Source: JBCBJX01 sp038522735
GTDB lineage: Bacteria > Pseudomonadota > Alphaproteobacteria > Caulobacterales > Parvularculaceae
DNA: 50,768 nucleotides
Reading direction: 5' to 3'
Assembly: GCA_038522735.1 (NCBI GenBank)
Contig: JBCBJX010000013.1
Span: 1-50,768 of the forward strand
The notes under the pieces were generated by a model. That model was not told where the DNA came from, did no database searches, and worked only from the letters and a program-made list of their open reading frames with translations. Each line of letters starts with the position of its first letter. Positions within the stretch are counted from its first letter, which is position 1. Of this stretch, positions 5,664 through 14,313 are shown one piece after another. A program made the translations under genes and the position numbers.

Positions 5664-7670
5664 TCAGATATCAAGCGCCTCGGCGCCCACGAACGCGGCG
5701 TTCTCCTGAATGAACTGGAACCGCGCCTCGGCTTTGCGGCCCATCAGGCGTTCGATGAGGTCGAGGACGTCGTCGATCCCTTCCTCCGGGAGCGTCACCC
5801 GGGCGAGGGTGCGGGTCGCCGGGTTCATGGTGGTTTCTTTCAGCTGCGCAGGCATCATCTCGCCGAGGCCCTTGAAGCGGGAGACCTCGACCTTCGCATT
5901 CGCCTTGAACTCGGCCTTCATCAGCCGCTCGCGGTCCTCTTCATCGACGGCGTAGACGGATTTTCCGCCCTGGGTCAGACGGTAAAGCGGCGGCAGGGCG
6001 AGATAGAGCCGGCCGGCGGAGACAAGGCCAGGCATCGTCCGCTGAAAGAAGGTAATCAGGAGGGCGGCGATGTGGGCGCCGTCGACGTCCGCATCCGTCA
6101 TGATCACGACTTTCTCGTATCTGAGATCGTCGAGGTCGAACCGGCTCCCCATGCCGCAGCCGAGGGCCTGGACGAGGTCCTGGATCTCCTGGTTCTGGGC
6201 GATCTTGTCGCCGGACGCCGAGGCGACGTTCAGGATCTTGCCGCGCAGGGGGAGCACCGCCTGGGTGCGCCGGTCGCGGGCCTGTTTCGCCGAGCCGCCG
6301 GCCGAATCCCCCTCGACGAGGAAGATTTCCGTTCCCTCCGCTCTCTGCTCGGTGCAGTCGGCGAGCTTGCCGGGGAGGCGGAGCTTCTTCATCGCCGAGG
6401 CGCGGGAGACTTCCTTTTCCTTGCGGCGGCGGATGCGGTCGTCGGCCTGTTCCACGACCCAGCCGAGGAGTTTCTCCGCCTGCTTCGTGTTCGCCGCGAG
6501 CCAGTGGTCGAAGGCGGGGCGGACGGCGGCGTCTGTCAGGCGCTGGGCTTCGGCGGTAGCGAGCTTGTCTTTCGTCTGCCCCTGAAACTCCGGATTGCGC
6601 ACGAAAACCGAGAGCATCGCGCCGGCGGTGCCCATCACGTCTTCGGAGGTGATGTTCGCCGCCTTCTTGGCGCCGCTCAATTCTGCGAAGCCTTTCAGGG
6701 ATCGGGTGAGGGCCTGGCGGAAGCCCTGCTCGTGGGTGCCGCCCTCCGGCGTCGGGATGGTGTTGCAATAGGAATTGCAGAACCCGTCCGCCTGGCCGAA
6801 GCCCGCCGCGCCCCAGACGACGGCCCACTCCACCGTTCCGTGCCCGTCCTCTTTCTTGATCTTGCCGGAAAAGACGTCCTCGGTGACGGTCGGCTTGCCC
6901 TCGACGGTGGAGAGGAGGAAGTCCGTCAGTCCCCGGTCGAATTTGAGAACCGTTTCAGCGGGCGTCTCGTCGCCTTCCGGGATAAGCGACGGGTCGCAGG
7001 ACCAACGGATCTCGACGCCGCCGAAGAGGTAGGCCTTGGAGCGCGCCATTTTGAACAGGCGCGCCGGTTTGAAGGCCGCTTTCTCGCCAAATATGTCGGG
7101 GTCCGGGTGGAACGAAACGGTCGTGCCGCGCCGGTTCGGAGCCTCGCCGACCTGTTTCAGCTTCGAGGTGGGCGCGCCGCGCGAATAGGTCTGGCGATAG
7201 AGCTTCCGGCCGCGCGCGACCTCGACCGTGAGGGCGTCCGACAACGCGTTCACCACCGAGACGCCGACGCCGTGGAGGCCGCCGGAGGTCTGGTAGGCTT
7301 TGTTGGAGAATTTGCCCCCCGAATGGAGGGTCGTGAGGATCACTTCGAGGGCGGACTTCTTCTTGTCCTTCGGGTGCGGATCGACCGGGACGCCGCGGCC
7401 GTTGTCCGCGACCGTGAGGACGCCGTCTGCGGCGAGCCTCACCTCGATGCGGCTTGCATGCCCGGCGACCGCCTCGTCCATGGAGTTGTCGAGCACTTCC
7501 GCGAAGAGGTGGTGCAGCGCCTTTTCGTCCGTACCCCCGATATACATGCCCGGCCGCCGGCGTACGGGTTCAAGACCTTCGAGGACCTCGATGTCCTTGG
7601 CGGTGTAGTCGTCGTTGAAGAGGTCGCTGTCGGACGAGGGGGTCTTCTTCGCGGTCGCGCGGCGGGCCAT
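5664..7670 (-). CDS. parE: DNA topoisomerase IV subunit B (ParE)
   Basis: A 668-residue type IIA topoisomerase ATPase subunit that, with ParC, decatenates daughter chromosomes. Visible in order are the GHKL ATPase (RRRPGMYIGGTD, EVLDNSMDEA, DNGRGVPVD, GGLHGVGVSVVNALS), the transducer domain, and the TOPRIM domain (EIFLVEGDSAGGSAKQARDR, PLRGKILNV, IMTDADVDGAHI). The length and the KKSALEVILTTLHSGGKF stretch fit ParE rather than the longer GyrB of about 800 residues. It starts MARRATAKKTP, divergent from the oxidoreductase gene across an 83-bp gap. No parC lies in the window. Confidence 0.95.
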   Translation of the reverse strand: MARRATAKKTPSSDSDLFNDDYTAKDIEVLEGLEPVRRRPGMYIGGTDEKALHHLFAEVLDNSMDEAVAGHASRIEVRLAADGVLTVADNGRGVPVDPHPKDKKKSALEVILTTLHSGGKFSNKAYQTSGGLHGVGVSVVNALSDALTVEVARGRKLYRQTYSRGAPTSKLKQVGEAPNRRGTTVSFHPDPDIFGEKAAFKPARLFKMARSKAYLFGGVEIRWSCDPSLIPEGDETPAETVLKFDRGLTDFLLSTVEGKPTVTEDVFSGKIKKEDGHGTVEWAVVWGAAGFGQADGFCNSYCNTIPTPEGGTHEQGFRQALTRSLKGFAELSGAKKAANITSEDVMGTAGAMLSVFVRNPEFQGQTKDKLATAEAQRLTDAAVRPAFDHWLAANTKQAEKLLGWVVEQADDRIRRRKEKEVSRASAMKKLRLPGKLADCTEQRAEGTEIFLVEGDSAGGSAKQARDRRTQAVLPLRGKILNVASASGDKIAQNQEIQDLVQALGCGMGSRFDLDDLRYEKVVIMTDADVDGAHIAALLITFFQRTMPGLVSAGRLYLALPPLYRLTQGGKSVYAVDEEDRERLMKAEFKANAKVEVSRFKGLGEMMPAQLKETTMNPATRTLARVTLPEEGIDDVLDLIERLMGRKAEARFQFIQENAAFVGAEALDI

Positions 7671-7753
7671 GGCGGTCTTCGTTTCGTGTGGAGGGAGCAG
7701 CGAACCTCTGCATAGTCGGCCGTCTCGTCAATCGCATCTGCGAAGGAGCCTCC

Positions 7754-9046
7754 ATGACGGCGCTGGTCGATCCGCTCATGCTTCCCTGCGGCCGCACGCT
7801 GCCGAACCGCCTCGCCAAGGCGGCGATGACCGAAGGGCTCGCCGACGCACGCAACCGCGCGACAGTGAAGCTGGAGCGGCTCTACGGGCGCTGGGGGCAG
7901 GGCGGCGCGGGGCTTCTCCTCACCGGCAACGTGATGGTCGACCGGCGCTATCTGGAGAGGCCGGGCAATGTCGCCATCGACGGCCCGCAGGACGAGGCGG
8001 CGATCGCGGCGCTTCGGAGCTGGGCGGCGGCGGCGAAGGCGGGCGGCGCGCTGCTCGTCGGGCAGGTGAGCCATGCAGGCCGCCAGACCCCCTCGATCGT
8101 AACGAAAGAGCCGGTCGGCCCCTCCGCCGTGAAGGTGAAACTGCCCGGCGGGCTCTACGGAACGCCGCGGGCTCTGTCGGGAAACGAGGTCGAGGAGATC
8201 GTCCGCCGCTTCGCCCGCACCTCGAAAACGCTTGTCGAGGCGGGGTTCGACGGGGTCCAGATCCACGCCGCCCACGGCTATCTCGTCTCGGAGTTCCTGA
8301 ACCCGCTGGTCAATCGGCGGACGGACGAGTGGGGCGGACGGCTGGAGAATCGGGCCCGTCTTCTCCTCGCCATCGTCCGCGAGACCCGGGCCGCGATTGG
8401 GCCGGAGGCCGTTCTCGCGGTGAAGCTCAACTCCTCGGACTTCCAGAAGGGCGGGTTCTCGTTCGCCGAATGCCGCGAGGTCGTCTCGATGCTGAACGGG
8501 GAGGGACTCGACTTCCTCGAGATCTCCGGCGGCAGTTACGAGCAGCCGAAGATGATGGGGCTGGAAGGCCTCGAGCCCGCCCTCGAGGAGGCGGTGCGGG
8601 AGTCCACGAAGAAACGCGAAGCCTATTTCCTTCACTATGCGGGGGAGATTTCGAAGACGGCCGCGATGCCGCTGATGGTCACGGGCGGCTTCCGCACCCG
8701 CGCCGGCATGGAGGAGGCGCTCGCCTCCGGCGCCGTGCACATCATCGGCCTTGCACGGCCCTTCTGCGGCGACCCGGACGTGGCGCGGAAGCTTCTGGAA
8801 GGCGCGCTCGACGCGGCCCCCGCCTATGAGAGAACCCTGCGCCTCGGCCCGGGCGTGTTCGGCCCGACCTCCGGCGTCGACCTCTTGCGCGCGGCCAACG
8901 GGCTCGCGACCATGGCCTGGTTCTACCGGAACATCGTCCGTCTCGGCGACGGTCGCGACCCGGAGCTTCAGATGAACCTGCTCGGCGCCCTCATCGCCCA
9001 CCAGCGCTTTGAGACGGACGCCGCCCAGAGACTGGAGCGCGCCTGA
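7754..9046 (+). CDS. NADH:flavin oxidoreductase, old yellow enzyme family
   Basis: A 430-residue TIM-barrel FMN oxidoreductase of the OYE / 2,4-dienoyl-CoA-reductase-like group. It shows the N-terminal LPNRLAKAAMTEGLAD, the barrel motif HAAHGYLVSEFLNPLVNRR, the TDEWGG signature, and the FMN-phosphate region VTGGFRTRAGMEEAL followed by GLARPF. It has only the barrel; the Fe-S and second flavin domains of true dienoyl-CoA reductases are missing. ATG at 7754 is preferred because AAGGAG lies 6 bp upstream. The substrate is unknown; family members reduce activated C=C bonds. A GCGTCG/CGACGC hairpin follows the stop. Confidence 0.88.
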   Translation: MTALVDPLMLPCGRTLPNRLAKAAMTEGLADARNRATVKLERLYGRWGQGGAGLLLTGNVMVDRRYLERPGNVAIDGPQDEAAIAALRSWAAAAKAGGALLVGQVSHAGRQTPSIVTKEPVGPSAVKVKLPGGLYGTPRALSGNEVEEIVRRFARTSKTLVEAGFDGVQIHAAHGYLVSEFLNPLVNRRTDEWGGRLENRARLLLAIVRETRAAIGPEAVLAVKLNSSDFQKGGFSFAECREVVSMLNGEGLDFLEISGGSYEQPKMMGLEGLEPALEEAVRESTKKREAYFLHYAGEISKTAAMPLMVTGGFRTRAGMEEALASGAVHIIGLARPFCGDPDVARKLLEGALDAAPAYERTLRLGPGVFGPTSGVDLLRAANGLATMAWFYRNIVRLGDGRDPELQMNLLGALIAHQRFETDAAQRLERA

Positions 9047-9085
9047 CGCGTCGTCTCCGGGCGACGCCTTCTTCCTCTCGCGGCG

Positions 9086-9874
9086 TCAGAACGCGATGGC
9101 GACGCTGAATTCGACGCTGTTCGTGTCCGTTGCATCGAATTCGTAAAGCACCGTCTCGTCGCTCAGCAGGATGTTGTTCACCTCCAACTCCTGCATTCCG
9201 AGCGTATCCCGGTACTTATAGAAAACCCCGAAGGAGACCGACGACGTGAAGTCGCGGATGAGGCCGAGAGAGAACTGGTACGTCGCCGCAGTGTTCGACG
9301 TCTCCCCGGTCGTCGGACCTACGGGATCGACGAAGATGCGGTCGACGCCCGTCTCGAAATCGGTGATCGCGATCCCGGCCCCGAAGCCCGCGGTAGCCCG
9401 GAAATGCGCCGGCTCGCCCGCATAACACCAGAGAAAATCGCACCAGTAGGTCGGGGTCTGGAACGGGATGTCGTAGGCGACGTTTCCGAGAAACGCCGTC
9501 TGCGTTTCTTCCACGAGGATATCGCCCCTCGGGGCGTCGCCTTCGCGGGTGTAGCGCTGCAACTCCGCCTCGACGCGGATAAGCCCGGGGCCAGCCGCGC
9601 CGAGGATGCGTCCGACGCCGGCGGTGAAGCCGAAGGATGAACTCAGATCGAAGAAGTTGTCGAAGAAGCCGAATTGGTTGTTGGCGTTGGGCGTCGGGGA
9701 ATTGACCAGCTCCAGATCGCGGGAGTTGGTGCTGACGAGCAGACCGCCAGCCTTCACGTACGTTTTCTTTGTATAGAAATCATGGAGCGCTGCGCCGGCC
9801 GACTGCGCCCCCGCGGCGCTGATGAGGGTGGCTCCGGCGCTGACCGCGCCGAGAAGCGTGTTGAGAGTTTTCAT
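9086..9874 (-). CDS. Secreted outer-membrane beta-barrel protein, function unknown
   Basis: A 262-residue protein with a cleavable signal peptide (MKTLNTLLGAVSAGATLISAAGAQSAG) and alternating-polarity strands rich in Gly, Tyr and Phe. It ends SVEFSVAIAF, a C-terminal Phe signature expected for BAM-inserted barrels. GAGG lies 9 bp before ATG 9874; the upstream ATG at 9889 lacks a site and adds charged residues before the signal. Two cysteines (YWCDFLWCYAG) are close enough to form a disulfide. It resembles porin-like or OmpW/OmpA-barrel proteins generally, but I cannot name a family. A second barrel gene lies 1.2 kb away. Confidence 0.75.
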   Translation of the reverse strand: MKTLNTLLGAVSAGATLISAAGAQSAGAALHDFYTKKTYVKAGGLLVSTNSRDLELVNSPTPNANNQFGFFDNFFDLSSSFGFTAGVGRILGAAGPGLIRVEAELQRYTREGDAPRGDILVEETQTAFLGNVAYDIPFQTPTYWCDFLWCYAGEPAHFRATAGFGAGIAITDFETGVDRIFVDPVGPTTGETSNTAATYQFSLGLIRDFTSSVSFGVFYKYRDTLGMQELEVNNILLSDETVLYEFDATDTNSVEFSVAIAF

Positions 9875-10016
9875 GTCCGTATGCCTCATGCGTGCACCGA
9901 CCGGCTGATCCGGTCAGACGCTGATGAGGCTAGCGGTCCGCCCGCAACCGCGCTCCGACGACCGCTGCGATGCAGGGAAGCAAGTCACACCCTGCGCCCG
10001 GGTGTCGGCGCGTCTG

Positions 10017-10676
10017 TCAGCGCGAGGCCTCCGGGTCCGACCGCCAGGCGAGCCAGGAGGCGACCGTGCCGGCGACGACGGCGGTGAGGACGCCCGCCGT
10101 CAGCGCGGCGGCGGAGGCGGCCGCCCCGGCGAGGACGGCGGCGCCGGCGCTCAGAAGCCCTGTCAGCACCAGAAGCCGTCCCGACCAGCGGTTGCCGACG
10201 CCCCAGGCGTGCTCGCTTGAGAGCGTCCACGGTGTCCGAAGGCCTGCGAACCAGTTGGAGCGCGATTTCGCCATGCGGTCGCCGATGACGGCGATAAAAA
10301 GGCCCGTTCCGACGAACACGTAGCGCGCGTCGACGTTCGTCCCGGTCGCCGCCGCGTAGACGACCATGCCGTGGACCGCGGTCGTGATCATCAGCCCGCC
10401 GATCCACGCCGCGAGGTAAAAGCCGGCGCTTTTGCGCAAATTCTCGCCCCGCGGATCGATCAGCGGCAGGACGGCGAGGAGGAGCCCGACGCCGAGAACG
10501 ACCGCCGGCATCAGGATAAGGAGCATGTCGCGCGCCATGTAGCCGGTCGGTTCCCCGTCGAAGCCCCAGCGGCGCGGCATGACCGCGTCTTCCGGGATGA
10601 CGACCGCTCCTGCGAGGGAGATCGCGACGGCGACAACGAAGAGACCGCCCGTCCAGGCGAGACCTGTGCGGATCAT
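10017..10676 (-). CDS. sdpI: SdpI family membrane protein
   Basis: A 219-residue polytopic membrane protein. It has an N-terminal DUF1648-like segment (two hydrophobic stretches around MPRRWGFDGEPTGYM) and a C-terminal SdpI region with SRSNWFAGLRTPWTLSSEHAW, the signature of the family. In Bacillus, SdpI is immunity protein and sensor for the SDP toxin and sequesters SdpR at the membrane. Here no toxin gene (sdpC) is nearby, so a general envelope-stress or antimicrobial sensing role is more likely. Its start overlaps the sdpR stop by 4 bp, showing translational coupling. Confidence 0.85.
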   Translation of the reverse strand: MIRTGLAWTGGLFVVAVAISLAGAVVIPEDAVMPRRWGFDGEPTGYMARDMLLILMPAVVLGVGLLLAVLPLIDPRGENLRKSAGFYLAAWIGGLMITTAVHGMVVYAAATGTNVDARYVFVGTGLFIAVIGDRMAKSRSNWFAGLRTPWTLSSEHAWGVGNRWSGRLLVLTGLLSAGAAVLAGAAASAAALTAGVLTAVVAGTVASWLAWRSDPEASR

Positions 10677-10987
10677 GCTGGTTTTCCTTTCGCGGCGCGG
10701 GCGGCGGCGACCCTGTCGAGGTCCGCGCCGCCGACTTTCAGAAGCGTCATCAGCTCCGCAGCGGCTTCCTCGGCGACGGAGAGGTTGATCCGGTAGATGA
10801 GCGCCGTCCCCCGCCGCTCGGTCGTGACGAGCCCAGCCTCGCGCAGCACCTGGAAATGGCCGGAAAGGGTCGGCTTCGCGAGGTTGAATTCATCCGCGAT
10901 GTCGCCCGCCGACATCGCCCGCTCGCGCAGCATGGCGAGGATCCGGCGACGGACGGGATGAGCGAGGGCCTGGAACGCGTCTTTCAT
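10673..10987 (-). CDS. sdpR: ArsR/SmtB-type autorepressor SdpR
   Basis: A 104-residue winged-helix regulator: FQALAHPVRRRILAMLRE, then the recognition region NLAKPTLSGHFQVLREAGLV and the wing TTERRGTALIYRIN. No metal-binding cysteine motif (CxC or CVC) is present, which fits SdpR rather than metal-sensing ArsR. It is the first gene of a two-gene operon with sdpI and by analogy should repress it until SdpI captures it at the membrane. A dyad and promoter overlap the start (see 10989-11022), and no Shine-Dalgarno sequence precedes the ATG. Confidence 0.88.
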   Translation of the reverse strand: MKDAFQALAHPVRRRILAMLRERAMSAGDIADEFNLAKPTLSGHFQVLREAGLVTTERRGTALIYRINLSVAEEAAAELMTLLKVGGADLDRVAAARAAKGKPA

Positions 10988-10988
10988 A

Positions 10989-11022
10989 TTCGCAATTTAG
11001 GAAAATTCCGAAATAATAACAA
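10989..11022 (-). promoter_or_regulatory. sdpR promoter with overlapping dyad operator (apparently leaderless)
   Basis: On the minus strand TTGTTA (11022-11017) and TAAATT (10999-10994) are separated by 17 bp, a good sigma70-type promoter. Arms TTCGCAATTT (10989-10998) and AAATTCCGAA (11003-11012) form an inverted repeat matching at 9 of 10 positions around 4 bp, covering the -10 and spacer. Such a site fits an ArsR-type dimer. The predicted transcription start falls within a base or two of the sdpR ATG at 10987, so the mRNA would be leaderless. Confidence 0.65.
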
Positions 11023-11114
11023 GAGTGCGGGGCGGGCCGCTCGCGCAGTTGCGATTTCGGCTGTGGCTCCAGCGGGGTATCGTGTCTTGCGCGCCGCTGT
11101 CGGACGGGGAACCC

Positions 11115-11864
11115 ATGCTGAAATCACTGAGGATCTTCGCCATCGCGGCGTTTGCGGGGCTCGCGCCGTTCACGAGCGCCGACGCGCAGCACCGCCGCGA
11201 TCCCGCGGTTCCGACAGCGGCCTACGGGTTCATCAGCCTCGGCGGCGCTCTGATCGATGACGCGGAGCTTTCGCTCTCGGAGACCCGCTTCGGATTCGCC
11301 GGACCGCAGACGGACGACGTCTCCTTCAGTTCCGGTTTCGTCTTCGGGGCCGGGCTTGGCGTCTATATTCCGAGGACGCCGCTTTCCATCGAGGGCGAAA
11401 GCCTCTTCATTCAGGGCTCGGACATAAAGGGTGTGGAATTTCTCGACGCCGTCCTGCCTGAGGACGGGCCGCTCTCCGCCGAAACGGGCCGGCTGGACGC
11501 GCCGACGGTCCTCGGTTTCGCCAATCTCGTCGTGGAACAGTCGGTCCTCGGCGGCGTTCACGCCTGGGCCGGGGTCGGCGCGGGGTTTGGCTCGACTGAG
11601 TACCGGCTTTCGCAATCGGGGCTGGTCGCGCTCGCGCTCGAAGAGGCCGAATCTTACGCCTTCGCCTATCAGCTGAAAGCGGGCGTCGATGTCGATCTCG
11701 TGCGTCGCGACAATGGCGCCGGGACCAGCGTCGGCGTCGGGTATCGGCGTATCGCCATTCCCAACAACAAGATCAACGTCTCGATCGGCGGGATCGGCGA
11801 GGGGCGCTACACCTACGCGTACGAAGCGAATATCTTCGACCTTCGCGTCAAGACGACATTCTAG
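11115..11864 (+). CDS. Secreted outer-membrane beta-barrel protein, function unknown
   Basis: A 249-residue protein with signal peptide MLKSLRIFAIAAFAGLAPFTSADA and repeated amphipathic strands (VSFSSGFVFGAGLGVYI, VHAWAGVGAGFGSTEY, AGTSVGVGYRRIAI). It ends FDLRVKTTF with the terminal Phe typical of outer-membrane barrels. ATG 11115 has GGGGA about 6 bp upstream; an upstream extension to 11025 would put non-signal sequence first. It looks like an OmpA/OmpW-like or surface-antigen barrel, but no specific family is recognised. It diverges from sdpR-sdpI and converges with the lipoprotein gene. Confidence 0.75.
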   Translation: MLKSLRIFAIAAFAGLAPFTSADAQHRRDPAVPTAAYGFISLGGALIDDAELSLSETRFGFAGPQTDDVSFSSGFVFGAGLGVYIPRTPLSIEGESLFIQGSDIKGVEFLDAVLPEDGPLSAETGRLDAPTVLGFANLVVEQSVLGGVHAWAGVGAGFGSTEYRLSQSGLVALALEEAESYAFAYQLKAGVDVDLVRRDNGAGTSVGVGYRRIAIPNNKINVSIGGIGEGRYTYAYEANIFDLRVKTTF

Positions 11865-11877
11865 CGGCCGGAGCCTG

Positions 11878-12504
11878 TCACCGAAATCGCAGCGTCGGAC
11901 GGCCGCGTTCTTTCTTTTCAGCGCAGCCCTCAAGCTGACCATGATAGCGATCGGCGGTCATCGCGACCCGCGTCGCGACGGAGCGCAGGTCCCGCTGCTT
12001 GCGGCCGCGGAAGGAGCCCTTGTTGTAGCCGCCCCAGCCCTCATGATAGGCGAGGTACTGATTATAAGCGTCCGCCATCTCGATGCCGGAGCGGCGCTTT
12101 GATTCGCGCATGTACCAGCCGACGAAATCGATCGCGTCCTCGAACCTGCCGCGCCGCGCGCCGGGTCGCCCCGTCTCCTTCTGATAAAGCTCCCAGGTCG
12201 GCTCCGTCGCCTGGGCGTATCCGTAGGCGCTCGACTGGCGGCCGAACCAGGGGAAGACGAAGAGAATGCGCCGGCGCGGCGGCTTCGCGGACTGCTCGAA
12301 GGCGCTCTCCTGGCGGACGATCGCAAGCATCACCGCTTTCGGCGCGCCATAGCGGCTTTCCGCCCGGTCGGCGGCGCGGGCCCAGGAGCGCTTCTCCTCG
12401 AGGATCTTGCAGGCGTTCTCGATGGTCGACGGCGGCGAGGTCGCGCACGCGGCGAGTATGATCGCAAGCATCGCTGCAAAAACGCTCATACGCAGACGGA
12501 TCAT
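11878..12504 (-). CDS. Small lytic-transglycosylase-like lipoprotein
   Basis: A 208-residue protein with a lipoprotein signal peptide: MIRLRMSVFAAMLAIILAAC, lipobox LAAC with Cys20. The mature part has an SLT-like core: the glutamate in AIVRQESAFEQSA matches the ES catalytic motif, SAYGYAQATEPTWELYQ matches the GLMQ-type region, and YLAYHEGWGGYN matches the Y-A-Y-N-A-G stretch. It probably cleaves peptidoglycan glycan strands from the inner leaflet of the outer membrane. It is shorter than Slt/MltC. It shares its upstream region only with the family B repeat. Confidence 0.8.
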   Translation of the reverse strand: MIRLRMSVFAAMLAIILAACATSPPSTIENACKILEEKRSWARAADRAESRYGAPKAVMLAIVRQESAFEQSAKPPRRRILFVFPWFGRQSSAYGYAQATEPTWELYQKETGRPGARRGRFEDAIDFVGWYMRESKRRSGIEMADAYNQYLAYHEGWGGYNKGSFRGRKQRDLRSVATRVAMTADRYHGQLEGCAEKKERGRPTLRFR

Positions 12505-12521
12505 GCTCGACCTCGCTCGTC

Positions 12522-12661
12522 GTCATCCCGCGGCTTGACCGCCGGACCTGTTGCGGACGCTCACAATCCTACATCCCGGCCGCTATGGGGTCACGACTTC
12601 CGGGAATTCCGACATTCGAAGCGTTCGGGAGCTGGGTCCCGCGGTCAAGCCGCGGGATGAC
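12522..12661. repeat. Paired palindromes, family B copy 2
   Basis: A perfect 19-bp inverted repeat bounds the element: GTCATCCCGCGGCTTGACC at 12522-12540 and its reverse complement at 12643-12661. The right end is itself a palindrome (TCCCGCGG-tcaag-CCGCGGGA, 12637-12657); the left has one mismatch. The 102 bp between show no gene. It shares the CCGCGGTCAAGCCGCGG unit with 2021-2120. Terminal inverted repeats around a short non-coding core are what a REPIN/MITE-like element looks like. It fills most of the gap between the lipoprotein gene and the glnA terminator. Confidence 0.8.
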
Positions 12662-12678
12662 AAACGAGCGGAAACGCA

Positions 12679-12703
12679 AAAGCGGCCCGCTGGGGGCCGC
12701 TTT
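12679..12703 (-). terminator. Rho-independent terminator of glnA
   Basis: A 10-bp stem: AAAGCGGCCC (12679-12688) pairs with GGGCCGCTTT (12694-12703) around a 5-base loop. Read on the minus strand it ends in a short T run (the A's at 12678-12681). It lies 25-50 bp beyond the glnA stop. The A-rich left and T-rich right flanks could let it work in both directions, but no plus-strand gene ends here. Confidence 0.8.
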
Positions 12704-12727
12704 CTTCGTAAGCCGAAGTCGTCCGCC

Positions 12728-14134
<1,407 letters not shown>

Positions 14135-14313
14135 GCGGACCTCACTTTTTTGGCGGATTCTCACGCGATCAGGCCTGAACGCGCGACAAGCCTCGAACGC
14201 CCGCCTGAATTTTGCAAGTGCGAAGCGCGGGATCGACCCGGAGCGCGGCACTTGCTTCGGCGCGGACGGCGCGCATGCTTCCTCTTCAACAGACAGGACA
14301 ATCCCGGACTGCG

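Noticed and set aside
5253..7715. 820-residue plus-strand ORF antisense to parE
   Set aside because: It is a shadow of parE in a GC-rich genome; the composition is Arg/Ala/Gly biased and shows no domain, while parE has all its motifs in the opposite strand.
8751..8975. Short ORF inside the oxidoreductase gene
   Set aside because: It is an out-of-frame reading of the same strand with high Arg/Ser content typical of shadows.
14135..14313. A sigma54 (TGGCAC-N5-TTGCA) site before glnA
   Set aside because: GGCACTTGC and TTGCAAGTGC look suggestive, but spacing and the required GG/GC elements do not fit on either strand; they form an inverted repeat instead.
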